A stretch of 64,000 bases of DNA from Exiguobacterium sp. AM39-5BH. Lineage in GTDB: Bacteria; Bacillota; Bacilli; Exiguobacteriales; Exiguobacteriaceae. The stretch lies in NCBI RefSeq assembly GCF_003467445.1, contig NZ_QSGS01000002.1, forward strand, positions 241,054 through 305,053, written 5' to 3'. The position numbers and the translations under genes are program-made. Below, piece by piece: positions 1 to 8,333 of this stretch. Every line of letters starts with the position of its first letter. The stretch's first letter is position 1. The notes beneath the pieces were generated by a model. It saw only the letters and a list, made by a program, of their open reading frames with translations. It did no database searches and was not told the origin of the DNA.

Positions 1-1199
1 GCGAGCTCCGCCTTGTCACGAAGCATCTTCCGCTGTTCGACCCCGAACCGGTGCTGCTCATCGGTGATGGCCAGATGCAGACGTGAAAACTCGACCGGTC
101 CTTGAATCAAGGCGTGCGTCCCGACGATGATATCGACGTCGCCGTCTTTAATCGCCTGAAGCAATTCGTTCCGGGCCTTGCCTTTGACCGAACTCGTCAG
201 TAGCCCGACGCGTATGCCATACGGTTCGAACAGCGCCTGCAACGAGGCGAGATGCTGTTCGGCCAAAATTTCCGTCGGGACCATCAGTGCCCCTTGATAG
301 CCGGCGCACACCGTCGCATACAAGGCGATCGCGGCAACGACTGTCTTTCCGCTCCCGACATCCCCTTGTAACAACCGATTCATCCGTTCTGGCTTCTCTA
401 AATCACTTACGATTTCTCGGATGACGCGCGTCTGAGCTCCCGTTAAAGGGAATGCGAGCTGTTTGACGAACTCGTTCAACCGCTGCTTATCAAGCGTGAG
501 GGCGCGCCCTTTCCCCGCCCGCTCCATCTTACGGAACGCCTGAAGTTTCAATTGATAGAGTAGACATTCCTCATACACATAGCTACGACGCGCTTGTTTA
601 TACGTCTCGACCGAATCAGGGAAATGCATCCCTTTCAACATCGTCTCCCGGTCCTCGAGCCGATACCGTTGCCGAATCGATTCGGGCAGGCGATCCTCGA
701 ACGAAGTCGTCTGTTCGAACGCGAGTTTGACGATGCGTCCGAAATTCTTTTGGGTCAGTCCGGCCCGGAGCGAATAGATCGGTTGCAACCCATCCGACAG
801 CTCACCGAACTCGAGGTCGGTCGCACTGATCGTCATCCGGTTCATATCCCATTTTCCTTTGACCGTCACCGTGGCCCCGAGCGTGAGCTTGTCTTTATAG
901 AACGCCCGGTTGAACATCGTCACGTGGACGACATAACGCTCCTCGAGCAATAATCGGAATTGGAGTCGGTTCTTTCCTTTACTGTAATAACGAACGAGCG
1001 GTTCAGCCTGGACGGTGCCGCTCCATTTGACGAGGTCACCGTGTATGGCCGTCGTCACGGTGCCACTATTGTAATTTTCATAACGAAACGGGACGTGCTC
1101 CAGCACGTCCTCGATTCGTTCGAGACCCATCGTCTCTAGTTTTTTGGCCATCTCTGGCCCGACCCCTTTCAGCGTCGTCAACGCCTCACTTCTCGACAT
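1..1199 (-). CDS. recG: ATP-dependent DNA helicase RecG (partial, C-terminal part beyond the window edge)
   Basis: Branch-migrating superfamily 2 helicase that remodels stalled replication forks and recombination intermediates. The first 399 codons are present. The N-terminal wedge/OB region starts MSRSEALTTLKGVGPEMAKK with a helix-hairpin-helix-like motif. The Walker A motif GDVGSGKT is near residues 279-286 and the DEQH box of motif II near 380-383. The ATG at 1199 follows a GGAGAG ribosome-binding site and overlaps the end of sdaAA by 14 bases, so the two are probably co-translated. No internal frameshift is visible. The gene runs off the left edge before the second RecA-like domain. The sdaAB-sdaAA-recG order matches Bacillus. 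Confidence 0.95.
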   Translation of the reverse strand, partial: MSRSEALTTLKGVGPEMAKKLETMGLERIEDVLEHVPFRYENYNSGTVTTAIHGDLVKWSGTVQAEPLVRYYSKGKNRLQFRLLLEERYVVHVTMFNRAFYKDKLTLGATVTVKGKWDMNRMTISATDLEFGELSDGLQPIYSLRAGLTQKNFGRIVKLAFEQTTSFEDRLPESIRQRYRLEDRETMLKGMHFPDSVETYKQARRSYVYEECLLYQLKLQAFRKMERAGKGRALTLDKQRLNEFVKQLAFPLTGAQTRVIREIVSDLEKPERMNRLLQGDVGSGKTVVAAIALYATVCAGYQGALMVPTEILAEQHLASLQALFEPYGIRVGLLTSSVKGKARNELLQAIKDGDVDIIVGTHALIQGPVEFSRLHLAITDEQHRFGVEQRKMLRDKAEL

Positions 1200-2073
1200 T
1201 TTCTTTCTCTCCAAAGATATTTCGTTCGAGACGACGGGCCGTCGGCGTGTTGGCAAGACCACCACGCGCTGTCTCTTTCAACGCGGTCGGCATCATTTGA
1301 CCGATCTCATGCATGGCCGAGATCACTTCATCGCATGGGATACGGGATGTGATTCCGGCAAGCGCCATATCCGCCGCGACAATCGCGTTCGCTCCGCCCA
1401 TGGCGTTCCGTTTGACACATGGCACCTCGACGAGCCCTGCGACTGGGTCACAGACGAGACCGAGCATGTTTTTTAAGGCGATCGCAAACGCCGTCGCCGA
1501 TTGTTCCGGCGTCCCGCCTGCTGCCTCGACGATTGCCGCGGCGGCCATCCCGGTCGCCGAGCCGACTTCCGCCTGACAACCACCGGCCGCTCCTGAGATT
1601 GAGGCGTTGTTGGCGACAACGAAGCCGAACGCTCCTGACGTGAACAAGTAGCGGACCATCGCGTCACGGTCCATTTCCAGACGGTCTTTGACCGCAAACA
1701 GCGTACCCGGTACGACTCCGGCGCTCCCGGCGGTCGGTGTCGCACAGATGCGCCCCATCGCCGCATTGACTTCATTCGTCCCGATCGCTTTCGCGACCGC
1801 ATCTAAAATCAAGTCCCCCGCAAGCGATTTGCCCGAACGGATATAGTCGGTCATGAGAACGGCGTCATTCCCCGTAAGACCCGTCACCGACGTCACTCCT
1901 TCGAGTGCCCGTGCGACCGCTTCTTCCATCACTTCGAGATTGCGCTCCATCATGCTGACGACTTCTTCTCGTGTCGAGCGTCTGACGTGCACTTCTTGCT
2001 CGATCATCACTTCTGAAATCGGGATACCTCGCTCTGTTGCCGTTCTCACTAATTCTTCTACTGATTTAAACAT
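1186..2073 (-). CDS. sdaAA: L-serine dehydratase, iron-sulfur-dependent, alpha subunit
   Basis: Catalytic subunit of the two-chain serine deaminase that converts L-serine to pyruvate and ammonia. At 295 residues it has the normal length of the Bacillus-type alpha subunit. Glycine- and alanine-rich stretches such as GRICATPTAGSAGVVPG and the cysteine-bearing LVCDPVAGLVEVPC are typical of the [4Fe-4S] cluster and substrate region. It starts 12 bases after the sdaAB stop, so the two subunits share a transcript. Its stop lies inside the beginning of recG. Confidence 0.95.
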   Translation of the reverse strand: MFKSVEELVRTATERGIPISEVMIEQEVHVRRSTREEVVSMMERNLEVMEEAVARALEGVTSVTGLTGNDAVLMTDYIRSGKSLAGDLILDAVAKAIGTNEVNAAMGRICATPTAGSAGVVPGTLFAVKDRLEMDRDAMVRYLFTSGAFGFVVANNASISGAAGGCQAEVGSATGMAAAAIVEAAGGTPEQSATAFAIALKNMLGLVCDPVAGLVEVPCVKRNAMGGANAIVAADMALAGITSRIPCDEVISAMHEIGQMMPTALKETARGGLANTPTARRLERNIFGEKENVEK

Positions 2074-2085
2074 ATTGGTTTCTCC

Positions 2086-2748
2086 TTATTCCCCAAAGAT
2101 GGCTACCCGCTCGATTTGAGGCAACCGCTCGATTTCCGCTAACACGTCTTTTGACAGATGTTCATCAATCTCGATCGCCATGAGCGCTTGCTTGCCTTTC
2201 TCGTGACGACTCACTTCCATATGCCCGATGTTCAATTCATACCGGGCCAAGATACCAGTCACGGCCGCGATCGCCCCGAAGCGATCGTGATGCAAGACGA
2301 CGAGTGCTGGTCCGCCGCCTGACAGTTTAAGCGGGAACCCATTCAACTCAGTAATCTCAATGGTCCCACCACCGATTGAAATCCCGACGATTTCAAACGT
2401 GCCCTCCTCGTCCTCGAGGTGGACTCGGGCCGTGTTCGGATGATCTGTCAACGCATCGCTCGTCTCAAAGACGACCTCGATGCCACGTTCTTTTGCGATA
2501 TCGAGTGCTTGAGGGATGCGCAAATCAAACGTGTCGAACCCCATGATGCCGCCAACAATGGCGACATCGGTTCCATGTCCTCGATACGTATCAGCGAATG
2601 ACCCATAAAATGTGATATGCGCGAGACGGGGCGCCCGTCCGAACAATTTCCCCGCCATGAGACCGATGCGGGCCGCACCCGCTGTATGCGAACTTGATGG
2701 ACCGACCATCACCGGTCCGATGATATCAAACACACTGCGATATTTCAT
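2086..2748 (-). CDS. sdaAB: L-serine dehydratase, iron-sulfur-dependent, beta subunit
   Basis: Small subunit (220 residues) of the iron-sulfur serine dehydratase. The motif GPVMVGPSSSHTAGAARIG near residues 11-29 is the family signature. The C-terminal part (about 150-220) is an ACT-like domain, including the segment VTGILARYELNIGHMEVSR, thought to sense serine. An AAAGGGGG ribosome-binding site precedes the ATG. The gene lies directly after an intrinsic terminator for fakA, so its expression needs read-through or a local start; a TATAAT sits in that terminator loop. Confidence 0.95.
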   Translation of the reverse strand: MKYRSVFDIIGPVMVGPSSSHTAGAARIGLMAGKLFGRAPRLAHITFYGSFADTYRGHGTDVAIVGGIMGFDTFDLRIPQALDIAKERGIEVVFETSDALTDHPNTARVHLEDEEGTFEIVGISIGGGTIEITELNGFPLKLSGGGPALVVLHHDRFGAIAAVTGILARYELNIGHMEVSRHEKGKQALMAIEIDEHLSKDVLAEIERLPQIERVAIFGE

Positions 2749-2765
2749 CGCATTTCCCCCTTTCG

Positions 2766-2799
2766 AAAAAACCCTACCTTCATTATACAGAAGGCAGGG
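2766..2799 (-). terminator. intrinsic terminator after fakA, with TATAAT in its loop
   Basis: On the minus strand a 10-bp stem (CCCTGCCTTC with GAAGGTAGGG, one G-T pair) is followed by six T residues. The 8-base loop contains TATAAT (2782-2787). The stem ends only 19 bases before the sdaAB start. Confidence 0.8.
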
Positions 2800-2811
2800 C
2801 TGAGTTACAGC

Positions 2812-4533
2812 TTATTCCACACTAAAAATGTAGGAGTAGAGCGGTTGTTTTCCGTCGTGAACTTCGATTTCAATCTCGTCGTTCTTTGACTCGATGTATG
2901 CCGAGAGTGCTGCGACGTCTTCTGCTGATGATCCTTCTCCCGTCAAAATCGTAATGATCTCGTCATCGGCCTCCACGAGTGCGTCGACTAATTTTTTCGC
3001 TGCTTCGAGACTCGAAGCCGATGAAGCAACGATTTTCTTCTCCGCGATTGCCATGTGGTCATCTTTACGAATCTCGACACCGTCGATGCTCGTATCCCGG
3101 ACGGCATACGTCACTTGACCAGACTTGACGACACTTGCCGCAGCCTTCATGCCATTCTCGTTCGTCTCGACATCCGCTTCCGGATTGAAGGCGATGGCCG
3201 CCGCGAGTCCTTGAGGTACCGTTTTCGTCGGAATGACCGAGACGCCGCAAGGTGCGACCGAGGCCGCTTGTTCGGCCGCCATGACGATGTTCGAGTTGTT
3301 CGGGAAGATGAAGACATGGTCCGCATTGGCCGCTTCAATCGCCTTGACGATATCTTCTGTCGATGGGTTCATCGTCTGACCGCCTTCAATCACATGGGCC
3401 GCCCCGAGTGAACGGAACAAGTCGCTAACGCCTTCTCCCATCGCGACCGTCACGATCGCGAATGGCACTTTCGCTTTCGGGGCCGTCGGAGTAGTCGTTT
3501 GGACGCCGTGCTGATTGGCGCCGTGCTCTTCTTCTAAGATAGTCGAGTGCTGTTGACGCATGTTCTCGATTTTCACAGCGACGAGCTCCCCGTAACGCTG
3601 TCCTTTCGTGATGACGTCACCTGGCGTTTCAACGTGAACGTGAACTTTGAGCAATTCTTCGTCCGCGACGACGAGGAGCGAGTCCCCGAGCTCAGACAGT
3701 TCGTTGCGGAACGCATCTTCGTTGAACGGGGCATCTTTCAACTTCTCCTCTTGGAAACGGACCATGATCTCCGTGCAATAGCCGAACTCGATGTCTTCCG
3801 TCGACATAAATCCTTGTGCGGCGTGGGCATGATGTTCAGCTTCGATGAGTGCATCCATGACCGGTGCATGTGGTTTCTCAAGTTCTTTGCCTTCGAGACT
3901 CGCGAGGAAGCCTTCATAAATGACGAGCAAGCCTTGACCGCCTGAATCGACGACACCGACTTCTTTCAAGACCGGCAATAAGTCAGGTGTGCGCTCGAGT
4001 GAAGCTTTCGCTTCCACAATCACACGTTCCATGAACTCATTAAAGTCGCTCGTCGACTCTGATACACGGAGCGCTTCGTCGGCCGCTTCACGAGCAACCG
4101 TCAAAATCGTTCCTTCAACCGGTTTCATAACCGCCTTGTATGCCGTGTCGACGCCCCGTTTCAACGCTTCGGCAAAATCGACTGTCGACACTTCTGTCTT
4201 TCCTTCGATCGCTTTACCGAAACCACGGAACAACTGGCTCAAAATAACGCCCGAGTTTCCACGCGCGCCCATCAAGAGTCCTCGTGCAAACTTTGATGAG
4301 ACGTCAGCGATATTCGCCGAGTTGAGCGCGGCCACTTCCTTCGCGCCCGATGTCATCGTCAAATTCATGTTCGTCCCCGTGTCGCCGTCCGGCACCGGGA
4401 AGACGTTAAGCGAATCCACATAATCCGCATTTTGGCTCAAGTTGGCTGCACCGTTCGCGACCATGTTCGCGAACACTAATCCATCTAAACGTTTTAAACC
4501 CACACCAAATCCTCCTTCGTTCTCGTCAGTCAT
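2812..4533 (-). CDS. fakA: fatty acid kinase subunit FakA (DAK2 domain, YloV family)
   Basis: ATP-binding kinase subunit that phosphorylates fatty acids presented by a FakB carrier, feeding exogenous fatty acids into phospholipid synthesis. The protein has 573 residues. The N-terminal DhaL/DAK2 nucleotide-binding domain carries NVFPVPDGDTGTNMNLTM (about residues 43-60) with the metal-binding aspartates, and GARGNSGVILSQ follows. The middle FakA-like domain begins near EFGYCTEIMVRF, and the C-terminal half is the DegV-like/DAK1-like part. Its start overlaps the end of yloU by 8 bases. A strong terminator follows. No FakB gene is in the window. Confidence 0.93.
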   Translation of the reverse strand: MTDENEGGFGVGLKRLDGLVFANMVANGAANLSQNADYVDSLNVFPVPDGDTGTNMNLTMTSGAKEVAALNSANIADVSSKFARGLLMGARGNSGVILSQLFRGFGKAIEGKTEVSTVDFAEALKRGVDTAYKAVMKPVEGTILTVAREAADEALRVSESTSDFNEFMERVIVEAKASLERTPDLLPVLKEVGVVDSGGQGLLVIYEGFLASLEGKELEKPHAPVMDALIEAEHHAHAAQGFMSTEDIEFGYCTEIMVRFQEEKLKDAPFNEDAFRNELSELGDSLLVVADEELLKVHVHVETPGDVITKGQRYGELVAVKIENMRQQHSTILEEEHGANQHGVQTTTPTAPKAKVPFAIVTVAMGEGVSDLFRSLGAAHVIEGGQTMNPSTEDIVKAIEAANADHVFIFPNNSNIVMAAEQAASVAPCGVSVIPTKTVPQGLAAAIAFNPEADVETNENGMKAAASVVKSGQVTYAVRDTSIDGVEIRKDDHMAIAEKKIVASSASSLEAAKKLVDALVEADDEIITILTGEGSSAEDVAALSAYIESKNDEIEIEVHDGKQPLYSYIFSVE

Positions 4534-4888
4534 TCGTCAGACGAACGCCTTGTACGAATATGTTTACCGACGAAACGTTTAATCCTAATGTTTCACCGAG
4601 CGTGTATTTTACACGGCTTTGCACGTTGTATGCGACTTCCGACACTTTCGTCCCGTAGCTCACGATGATGTGCATGTCGATATGTACGTCTTCTCCATCT
4701 TGACGTACGACCACGCCTCGGGCGTAGTTTTCACGTTTTAATAGTTCTGCGATCCCGTCTTTCAATTGAGCCTGAGACGCCATGCCCACAACGCCGAAAC
4801 ATTCCATCGCCGCACCGCCAGCGAGTGTCGCGACCACGTCGTTCGTGATGTCAATATTGCCATATGTTGTCTTCATTTCAATTGCCAT
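4526..4888 (-). CDS. Asp23/Gls24 family envelope stress response protein (YloU)
   Basis: Small Asp23/Gls24-family protein of 120 residues, always paired with fakA in Bacillales. It has an alternating alpha-beta pattern and no signal peptide. Family members associate with the cytoplasmic face of the membrane and respond to envelope stress; the exact role of YloU is not established. It overlaps fakA by 8 bases and starts the yloU-fakA transcript. A TTGACA-N17-AATAAT promoter lies about 115 bases upstream. Confidence 0.9.
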   Translation of the reverse strand: MAIEMKTTYGNIDITNDVVATLAGGAAMECFGVVGMASQAQLKDGIAELLKRENYARGVVVRQDGEDVHIDMHIIVSYGTKVSEVAYNVQSRVKYTLGETLGLNVSSVNIFVQGVRLTND

Positions 4889-5003
4889 ATGGAGTAGCCT
4901 CCTTCATTCGGAATGATTCCTTCACTACATTCTACAATAAGTACCTAGTATTTAAAAGAACCTGCTCCTTAAACTCGGTCAATTGTAGCCGTAACCCTCA
5001 TTC

Positions 5004-5032
5004 ATTATTAAAATCCTTACCAGTAATGTCAA
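5004..5032 (-). promoter_or_regulatory. sigma-A-type promoter for yloU-fakA
   Basis: On the minus strand a perfect -35 TTGACA (5027-5032) and -10 AATAAT (5004-5009) are separated by 17 bases. It diverges from the rpmB promoter, leaving 31 bases between the two -35 boxes. Confidence 0.7.
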
Positions 5033-5063
5033 GTTTTTTTCTTGTCATCCTATCATTTTCTAG

Positions 5064-5092
5064 TTGCATCGTGAAAAAACCCATGCTAATAT
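5064..5092 (+). promoter_or_regulatory. sigma-A-type promoter for rpmB
   Basis: TTGCAT (5064-5069), a 17-base spacer and TAATAT (5087-5092). The start would fall near 5099, giving a roughly 43-base leader before the rpmB ATG. Confidence 0.7.
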
Positions 5093-5141
5093 AAACGAGT
5101 GTCTATTAGGACGAACCCACATAAAAAAGGAGGGGAAACGC

Positions 5142-5330
5142 ATGGCACGTAAATGCTACGTAACAGGTAAATCACCTAAATCAGGTAACAACCGTTCGCA
5201 CGCACTCAACAAGACAAAACGTACTTGGGGTGTAAACGTACAAAAAGTTCGTATTCTCGTTGACGGTAAACCTAAACGAGTTTGGGTTTCAGCTCGCGCT
5301 CTTAAATCAGGTCTCGTTGAACGCGTATAA
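5142..5330 (+). CDS. rpmB: 50S ribosomal protein L28
   Basis: Large-subunit ribosomal protein of 62 residues beginning [20 protein letters not shown], the invariant L28 N-terminus. The sequence closely follows Bacillus L28 through KRTWGVN and ARALKSG. The ATG at 5142 is chosen because AAAAAAGGAGGGG lies just upstream; the longer in-frame extension has no family similarity. It is a single-gene unit on plus with its own promoter and terminator, flanked by minus-strand genes. spoVM, which sits next to rpmB in Bacillus, is absent. Confidence 0.97.
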   Translation: MARKCYVTGKSPKSGNNRSHALNKTKRTWGVNVQKVRILVDGKPKRVWVSARALKSGLVERV

Positions 5331-5351
5331 TGTTTATACACGAACGAAATA

Positions 5352-5384
5352 AATCCCAGCGGCATTCGCCGATGGGATTTTTTT
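5352..5384 (+). terminator. rpmB terminator
   Basis: Stem AATCCCAGCGGC/GCCGATGGGATT with a short ATTC loop, followed by a seven-T run on plus. It lies between convergent rpmB and thiN; on minus the downstream sequence is only moderately T-rich. Confidence 0.9.
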
Positions 5385-5388
5385 GTGT

Positions 5389-5976
5389 TCATTTTTTGAT
5401 TGTGAGTACGAGCACATTGCCTTCGTGCACAATCAATTCCGCCACTTCATCATTCCATTCATTCGAAATTGTGAGCGCCTCATGGCTGACGATATCGTGA
5501 CGATCGAGTGGATATTTGACGCCACGGATTGAGACGGTCGCTTGCTTCCAAGGCACGAGGGATAAATAGTGGTCGTCTTGACGTGGGATGTCATAGCGTC
5601 CCACCCCGACGAGTCGTACCGTTTGCCCGCTCGTGAACAAACGCATCTCCGGATACGCCTCAAGCAGACCGATATTGCCGAGCGTCATATCGAGCCGCCC
5701 ACCGAGCGCACCGTAGACGAGCATCTCTGTCGCCCCATAGCCGCTGGCCGCCTCGAGTGCGATTTCAAGGTCGGTCACATCTTTTTCAGTCGGATAGCGC
5801 ACGGCGTCGACCGGTACGTCGCCCGTGAACGAGTCAAAGTCCCCGACGATGAGATCTGGCTCCATCCCATGTTCTAAGAGCAACGGGTACCCCCCGTCGA
5901 CGCCGATAATGTAATCGACGTCGCGCGGGAGTGCCGAAATCGGTTCCGGACTCGCCGCCACAATCAGGACCCGCAT
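5389..5976 (-). CDS. thiN: thiamine pyrophosphokinase
   Basis: Transfers pyrophosphate from ATP to thiamine to make thiamine pyrophosphate. The 195-residue protein has the ThiN motifs: GVDGGYPLLLEHGMEPDLIVGDFDS split across residues 25-49, then YPTEKDVTDLEIALE with the catalytic aspartates. The C-terminal beta domain binds thiamine. Its ATG overlaps the thiT stop (TAATG), so import and activation of thiamine are translationally coupled and jointly controlled by the upstream TPP riboswitch. This coupling is inferred from layout. Confidence 0.93.
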   Translation of the reverse strand: MRVLIVAASPEPISALPRDVDYIIGVDGGYPLLLEHGMEPDLIVGDFDSFTGDVPVDAVRYPTEKDVTDLEIALEAASGYGATEMLVYGALGGRLDMTLGNIGLLEAYPEMRLFTSGQTVRLVGVGRYDIPRQDDHYLSLVPWKQATVSIRGVKYPLDRHDIVSHEALTISNEWNDEVAELIVHEGNVLVLTIKK

Positions 5977-6548
5977 TAGCGGACGTCCCGAGTCGCAAGC
6001 GTCGCGAAGCGTGGCGCTGAGACGAACAAGAGGACAAGCACGATCGTTGCGATTAAGAACGATGGGAGCATATACGTCATGTTATAGGCAAATGAGTAGG
6101 CGACGACCGGCCCTTCCGCATACTCGGCGAAGAAGACAATTCCCGATAAGACGTGGGCGCCGTAACGCAGCAATGAGCCGAGGAGTGCCCCGAGCACCAA
6201 ATAGACAATGAGCGTCTTTTTTGCCCCTTCTTTAGCAGCTCGTTTCACTTGCCCTGCAAATAGGCCAGCCATACCAACGAGGCCGTAGGCGAACGTATAG
6301 TCGACGAAAAATTGAACAGGTGTGAAAATGTACGGCCCGAACAACAATTGAAGCGTTCCGACGAGTGCACCCGTCGCAAGCCCTCCTTTCAATCCGTGGC
6401 GGTACGCCATCACGAAAATCGGTAACATCGCCAGGCTGATTGACCCGCCTTGCGGCATCCGGAACGGGATGAGCAAATCAAAAATCAAACCGAGTGCGGC
6501 GAACAATGAAATTTCAATGAGCGCCTGTAGTTTTAAACGTTGGTTCAT
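5976..6548 (-). CDS. thiT: energy-coupled thiamine transporter S component ThiT
   Basis: Membrane substrate-binding component of a group II ECF transporter for thiamine. The 190 residues form about six membrane helices, with the small N-terminal cytoplasmic helix typical of ThiT (MNQRLKLQALIEISLFAALG). GGSISLAMLPIFVMAYRHG and the later GVFF/AEYAEG-like loop are family features. The shared EcfAA'T module is not in this window. A TPP riboswitch and terminator lie directly upstream, and thiN follows with a one-base overlap. Bacillus has thiN here but not thiT. Confidence 0.92.
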   Translation of the reverse strand: MNQRLKLQALIEISLFAALGLIFDLLIPFRMPQGGSISLAMLPIFVMAYRHGLKGGLATGALVGTLQLLFGPYIFTPVQFFVDYTFAYGLVGMAGLFAGQVKRAAKEGAKKTLIVYLVLGALLGSLLRYGAHVLSGIVFFAEYAEGPVVAYSFAYNMTYMLPSFLIATIVLVLLFVSAPRFATLATRDVR

Positions 6549-6581
6549 CTAATTCCCTCCCTATTTATATGAGCGAACGAC

Positions 6582-6722
6582 AAAAAGCAGCATGACGTAA
6601 ACGCCATGCTGCTATCAAGTAGCAACGTGCATTTTCGCCACATCCCTACGTCCGTGTGAACGGAACAGGTTCAAAGGGTTAGCGTGATGCCTCTCAGCCA
6701 CAGAATGTGACACCCCTTGCGA
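6582..6722 (-). promoter_or_regulatory. TPP riboswitch with intrinsic terminator controlling thiT-thiN
   Basis: The minus strand carries the THI-box signature: GGGGTGTC, then GGCTGAGAGG, ACCCTTTGAACCTG and ACGTAGGGATGTGGC (core about 6636-6722). It is followed by a terminator stem AGCAGCATGGCG/CGTCATGCTGCT with a T-run (6582-6613). Thiamine pyrophosphate binding should favour termination before thiT. A TATAAT candidate -10 element (6746-6751) overlaps the rpe stop codon, so the riboswitch RNA may start immediately after rpe; no good -35 box is visible. Confidence 0.95.
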
Positions 6723-6746
6723 CAATATTTGTTGTTCTAGTGTCGA

Positions 6747-7403
6747 TTATACACGAGATGCGTTGCGAATGCTATCGATTGCGTCTTTATAGCTCGACTC
6801 ATTATAGATGGCCGATCCAGCCACAAGCACATCGGCCCCGGCATCGATACACAGTTTCGCCGTCTCCGCGTTGACCCCTCCGTCAATCTCGATTTCAAAG
6901 TCGAGACGTTGCGCTTGACGCATTTCGTTCAACGCCGCGATTTTCGGCACGACCGACTCGATGAACTTCTGCCCCCCAAAGCCAGGGTTCACCGTCATGA
7001 GAAGTACCATGTCGACGTCACCGAGCACGTGTTCAATCGATGTGAGTGGGGTGTGAGGATTGAGAACGACGCCACATTTGGCACCGGCCGCCTTGATTTG
7101 TTGGAGCACGCGATGCAAGTGGTTCGTCGCTTCGACATGGACCGTGACGATATCCGCTCCTGCCTCGATGAAGTCTTCGACGAATCGCTCCGGTTGGTCA
7201 ATCATCAAATGAACATCTAACACCATGTCCGACTTCTTTCGTAAGCTCGCAAGCACCGGAAGACCGATCGAGATGTTCGGGACGAATTGACCGTCCATGA
7301 CGTCAAAATGGATATAATCCGCGCCGGCCTCTTGGACCGCTTTCACTTCTGCCTCTAGGTTGGTGAAGTCCGCCGCTAAAATCGATGGTGCAATTTTAAT
7401 CAT
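6747..7403 (-). CDS. rpe: ribulose-phosphate 3-epimerase
   Basis: Interconverts ribulose 5-phosphate and xylulose 5-phosphate in the pentose phosphate pathway. It is a 218-residue TIM barrel beginning MIKIAPSILAADFTNLEAEV. The catalytic and metal-binding motifs HFDVMDGQFVPN, DVHLMI, VNPGFGGQKF and EIDGGVN are all present. It starts one base after the rsgA stop, as in Bacillus where prpC-prkC-rsgA-rpe-thiN are contiguous. Confidence 0.97.
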   Translation of the reverse strand: MIKIAPSILAADFTNLEAEVKAVQEAGADYIHFDVMDGQFVPNISIGLPVLASLRKKSDMVLDVHLMIDQPERFVEDFIEAGADIVTVHVEATNHLHRVLQQIKAAGAKCGVVLNPHTPLTSIEHVLGDVDMVLLMTVNPGFGGQKFIESVVPKIAALNEMRQAQRLDFEIEIDGGVNAETAKLCIDAGADVLVAGSAIYNESSYKDAIDSIRNASRV

Positions 7404-7404
7404 G

Positions 7405-8289
7405 TCAGTACCTCCGTTGTCTATCGTTTAACTCTGCCATAAACGTAACATAATTTTCGTAACGGGTGGAAGCGATTTCTCCCGCTTCGACGGCCGTTTT
7501 TACGGCACAGCCCGGTTCGTTTAAATGGGCACAGCCCCGAAATTTACAATCGTCATGACGTTTTACGAATTCAGGGAAACACCAACGCATCTCTTCGACT
7601 TCGAGTTCTTCTGGGAATTCGAGGCTTGAGAAACCAGGCGTGTCGGCGACAAGCCCGTCGGCGAGCGTGATGAGCGTGACATGACGCGTCGTGTGCTTGC
7701 CGCGGCCGAGCGATTTCGAGATTTTTCCCGTCGCGAGTTCGAGTTCCGGTGCGACCGCGTTCAAGAGCGAGCTCTTGCCGACCCCGGTTTGTCCGGCGAA
7801 CACGCTCGTCTTGTCTTTGAACGACCTGCGAATTTGTTCAATTCCCGATCCATTTTCCGTCGACGTCTCGATAACCTCGTAGCCGATGGAGCGGTATAAA
7901 GCCGTTGCTGCTTGAATCGTTTCAAGCTCCGACTCCGTCAACAAGTCCATTTTCGTCAAGACGATAATCGGGTGGACTTGCTTCGACTCGATTAAGACGA
8001 GGAAACGGTCGAGCAGATGGAACGAGAACGCCGGTTCCTTGACCGAGAACAGCAGGAACGCTTGATCGATGTTAGCAATCGGCGGGCGGACGAGATGGTT
8101 CGACCGCTCGTCGACGGCCAAGATGTAGCCTGTGCCGTCTCCTTGGTCTTGGATGTCGACATCATCGCCGACGACCGGCGAGATGTTCCGGTTGCGGAAA
8201 TTGCCGCGGGCGCGACAACGGATCTCTTGTTTCTCTTCCGTCATGACATCATAAAACCCGCCTTGTAATCGAATAATCGTACCTTTCAT
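7405..8289 (-). CDS. rsgA: ribosome small subunit-dependent GTPase A
   Basis: Late 30S assembly factor, a circularly permuted GTPase. The 294-residue protein has an N-terminal OB domain (1-70), then G4 (LTKMDLL, near 112) ahead of G1 (GQTGVGKSS, near 165) and G3 (DTPGFSS, near 215). A C-terminal zinc motif follows (CKFRGCAHLNEPGC). It lies between the prkC terminator and rpe. In other Firmicutes RsgA is a target of PASTA kinases; whether that holds here is unknown. Confidence 0.96.
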   Translation of the reverse strand: MKGTIIRLQGGFYDVMTEEKQEIRCRARGNFRNRNISPVVGDDVDIQDQGDGTGYILAVDERSNHLVRPPIANIDQAFLLFSVKEPAFSFHLLDRFLVLIESKQVHPIIVLTKMDLLTESELETIQAATALYRSIGYEVIETSTENGSGIEQIRRSFKDKTSVFAGQTGVGKSSLLNAVAPELELATGKISKSLGRGKHTTRHVTLITLADGLVADTPGFSSLEFPEELEVEEMRWCFPEFVKRHDDCKFRGCAHLNEPGCAVKTAVEAGEIASTRYENYVTFMAELNDRQRRY

Positions 8290-8304
8290 CCTATGACCTC
8301 CTTA

Positions 8305-8332
8305 GAAAAAGAGGCGACGCGCACGCCACCTC
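8305..8332 (-). terminator. terminator between prkC and rsgA
   Basis: On minus, GAGGTGGCG pairs with CGTCGCCTC (two G-T pairs) around a 4-base loop and is followed by TTTTTC. It partly separates the kinase transcript from rsgA-rpe. Confidence 0.8.
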
Positions 8333-8333
8333 T

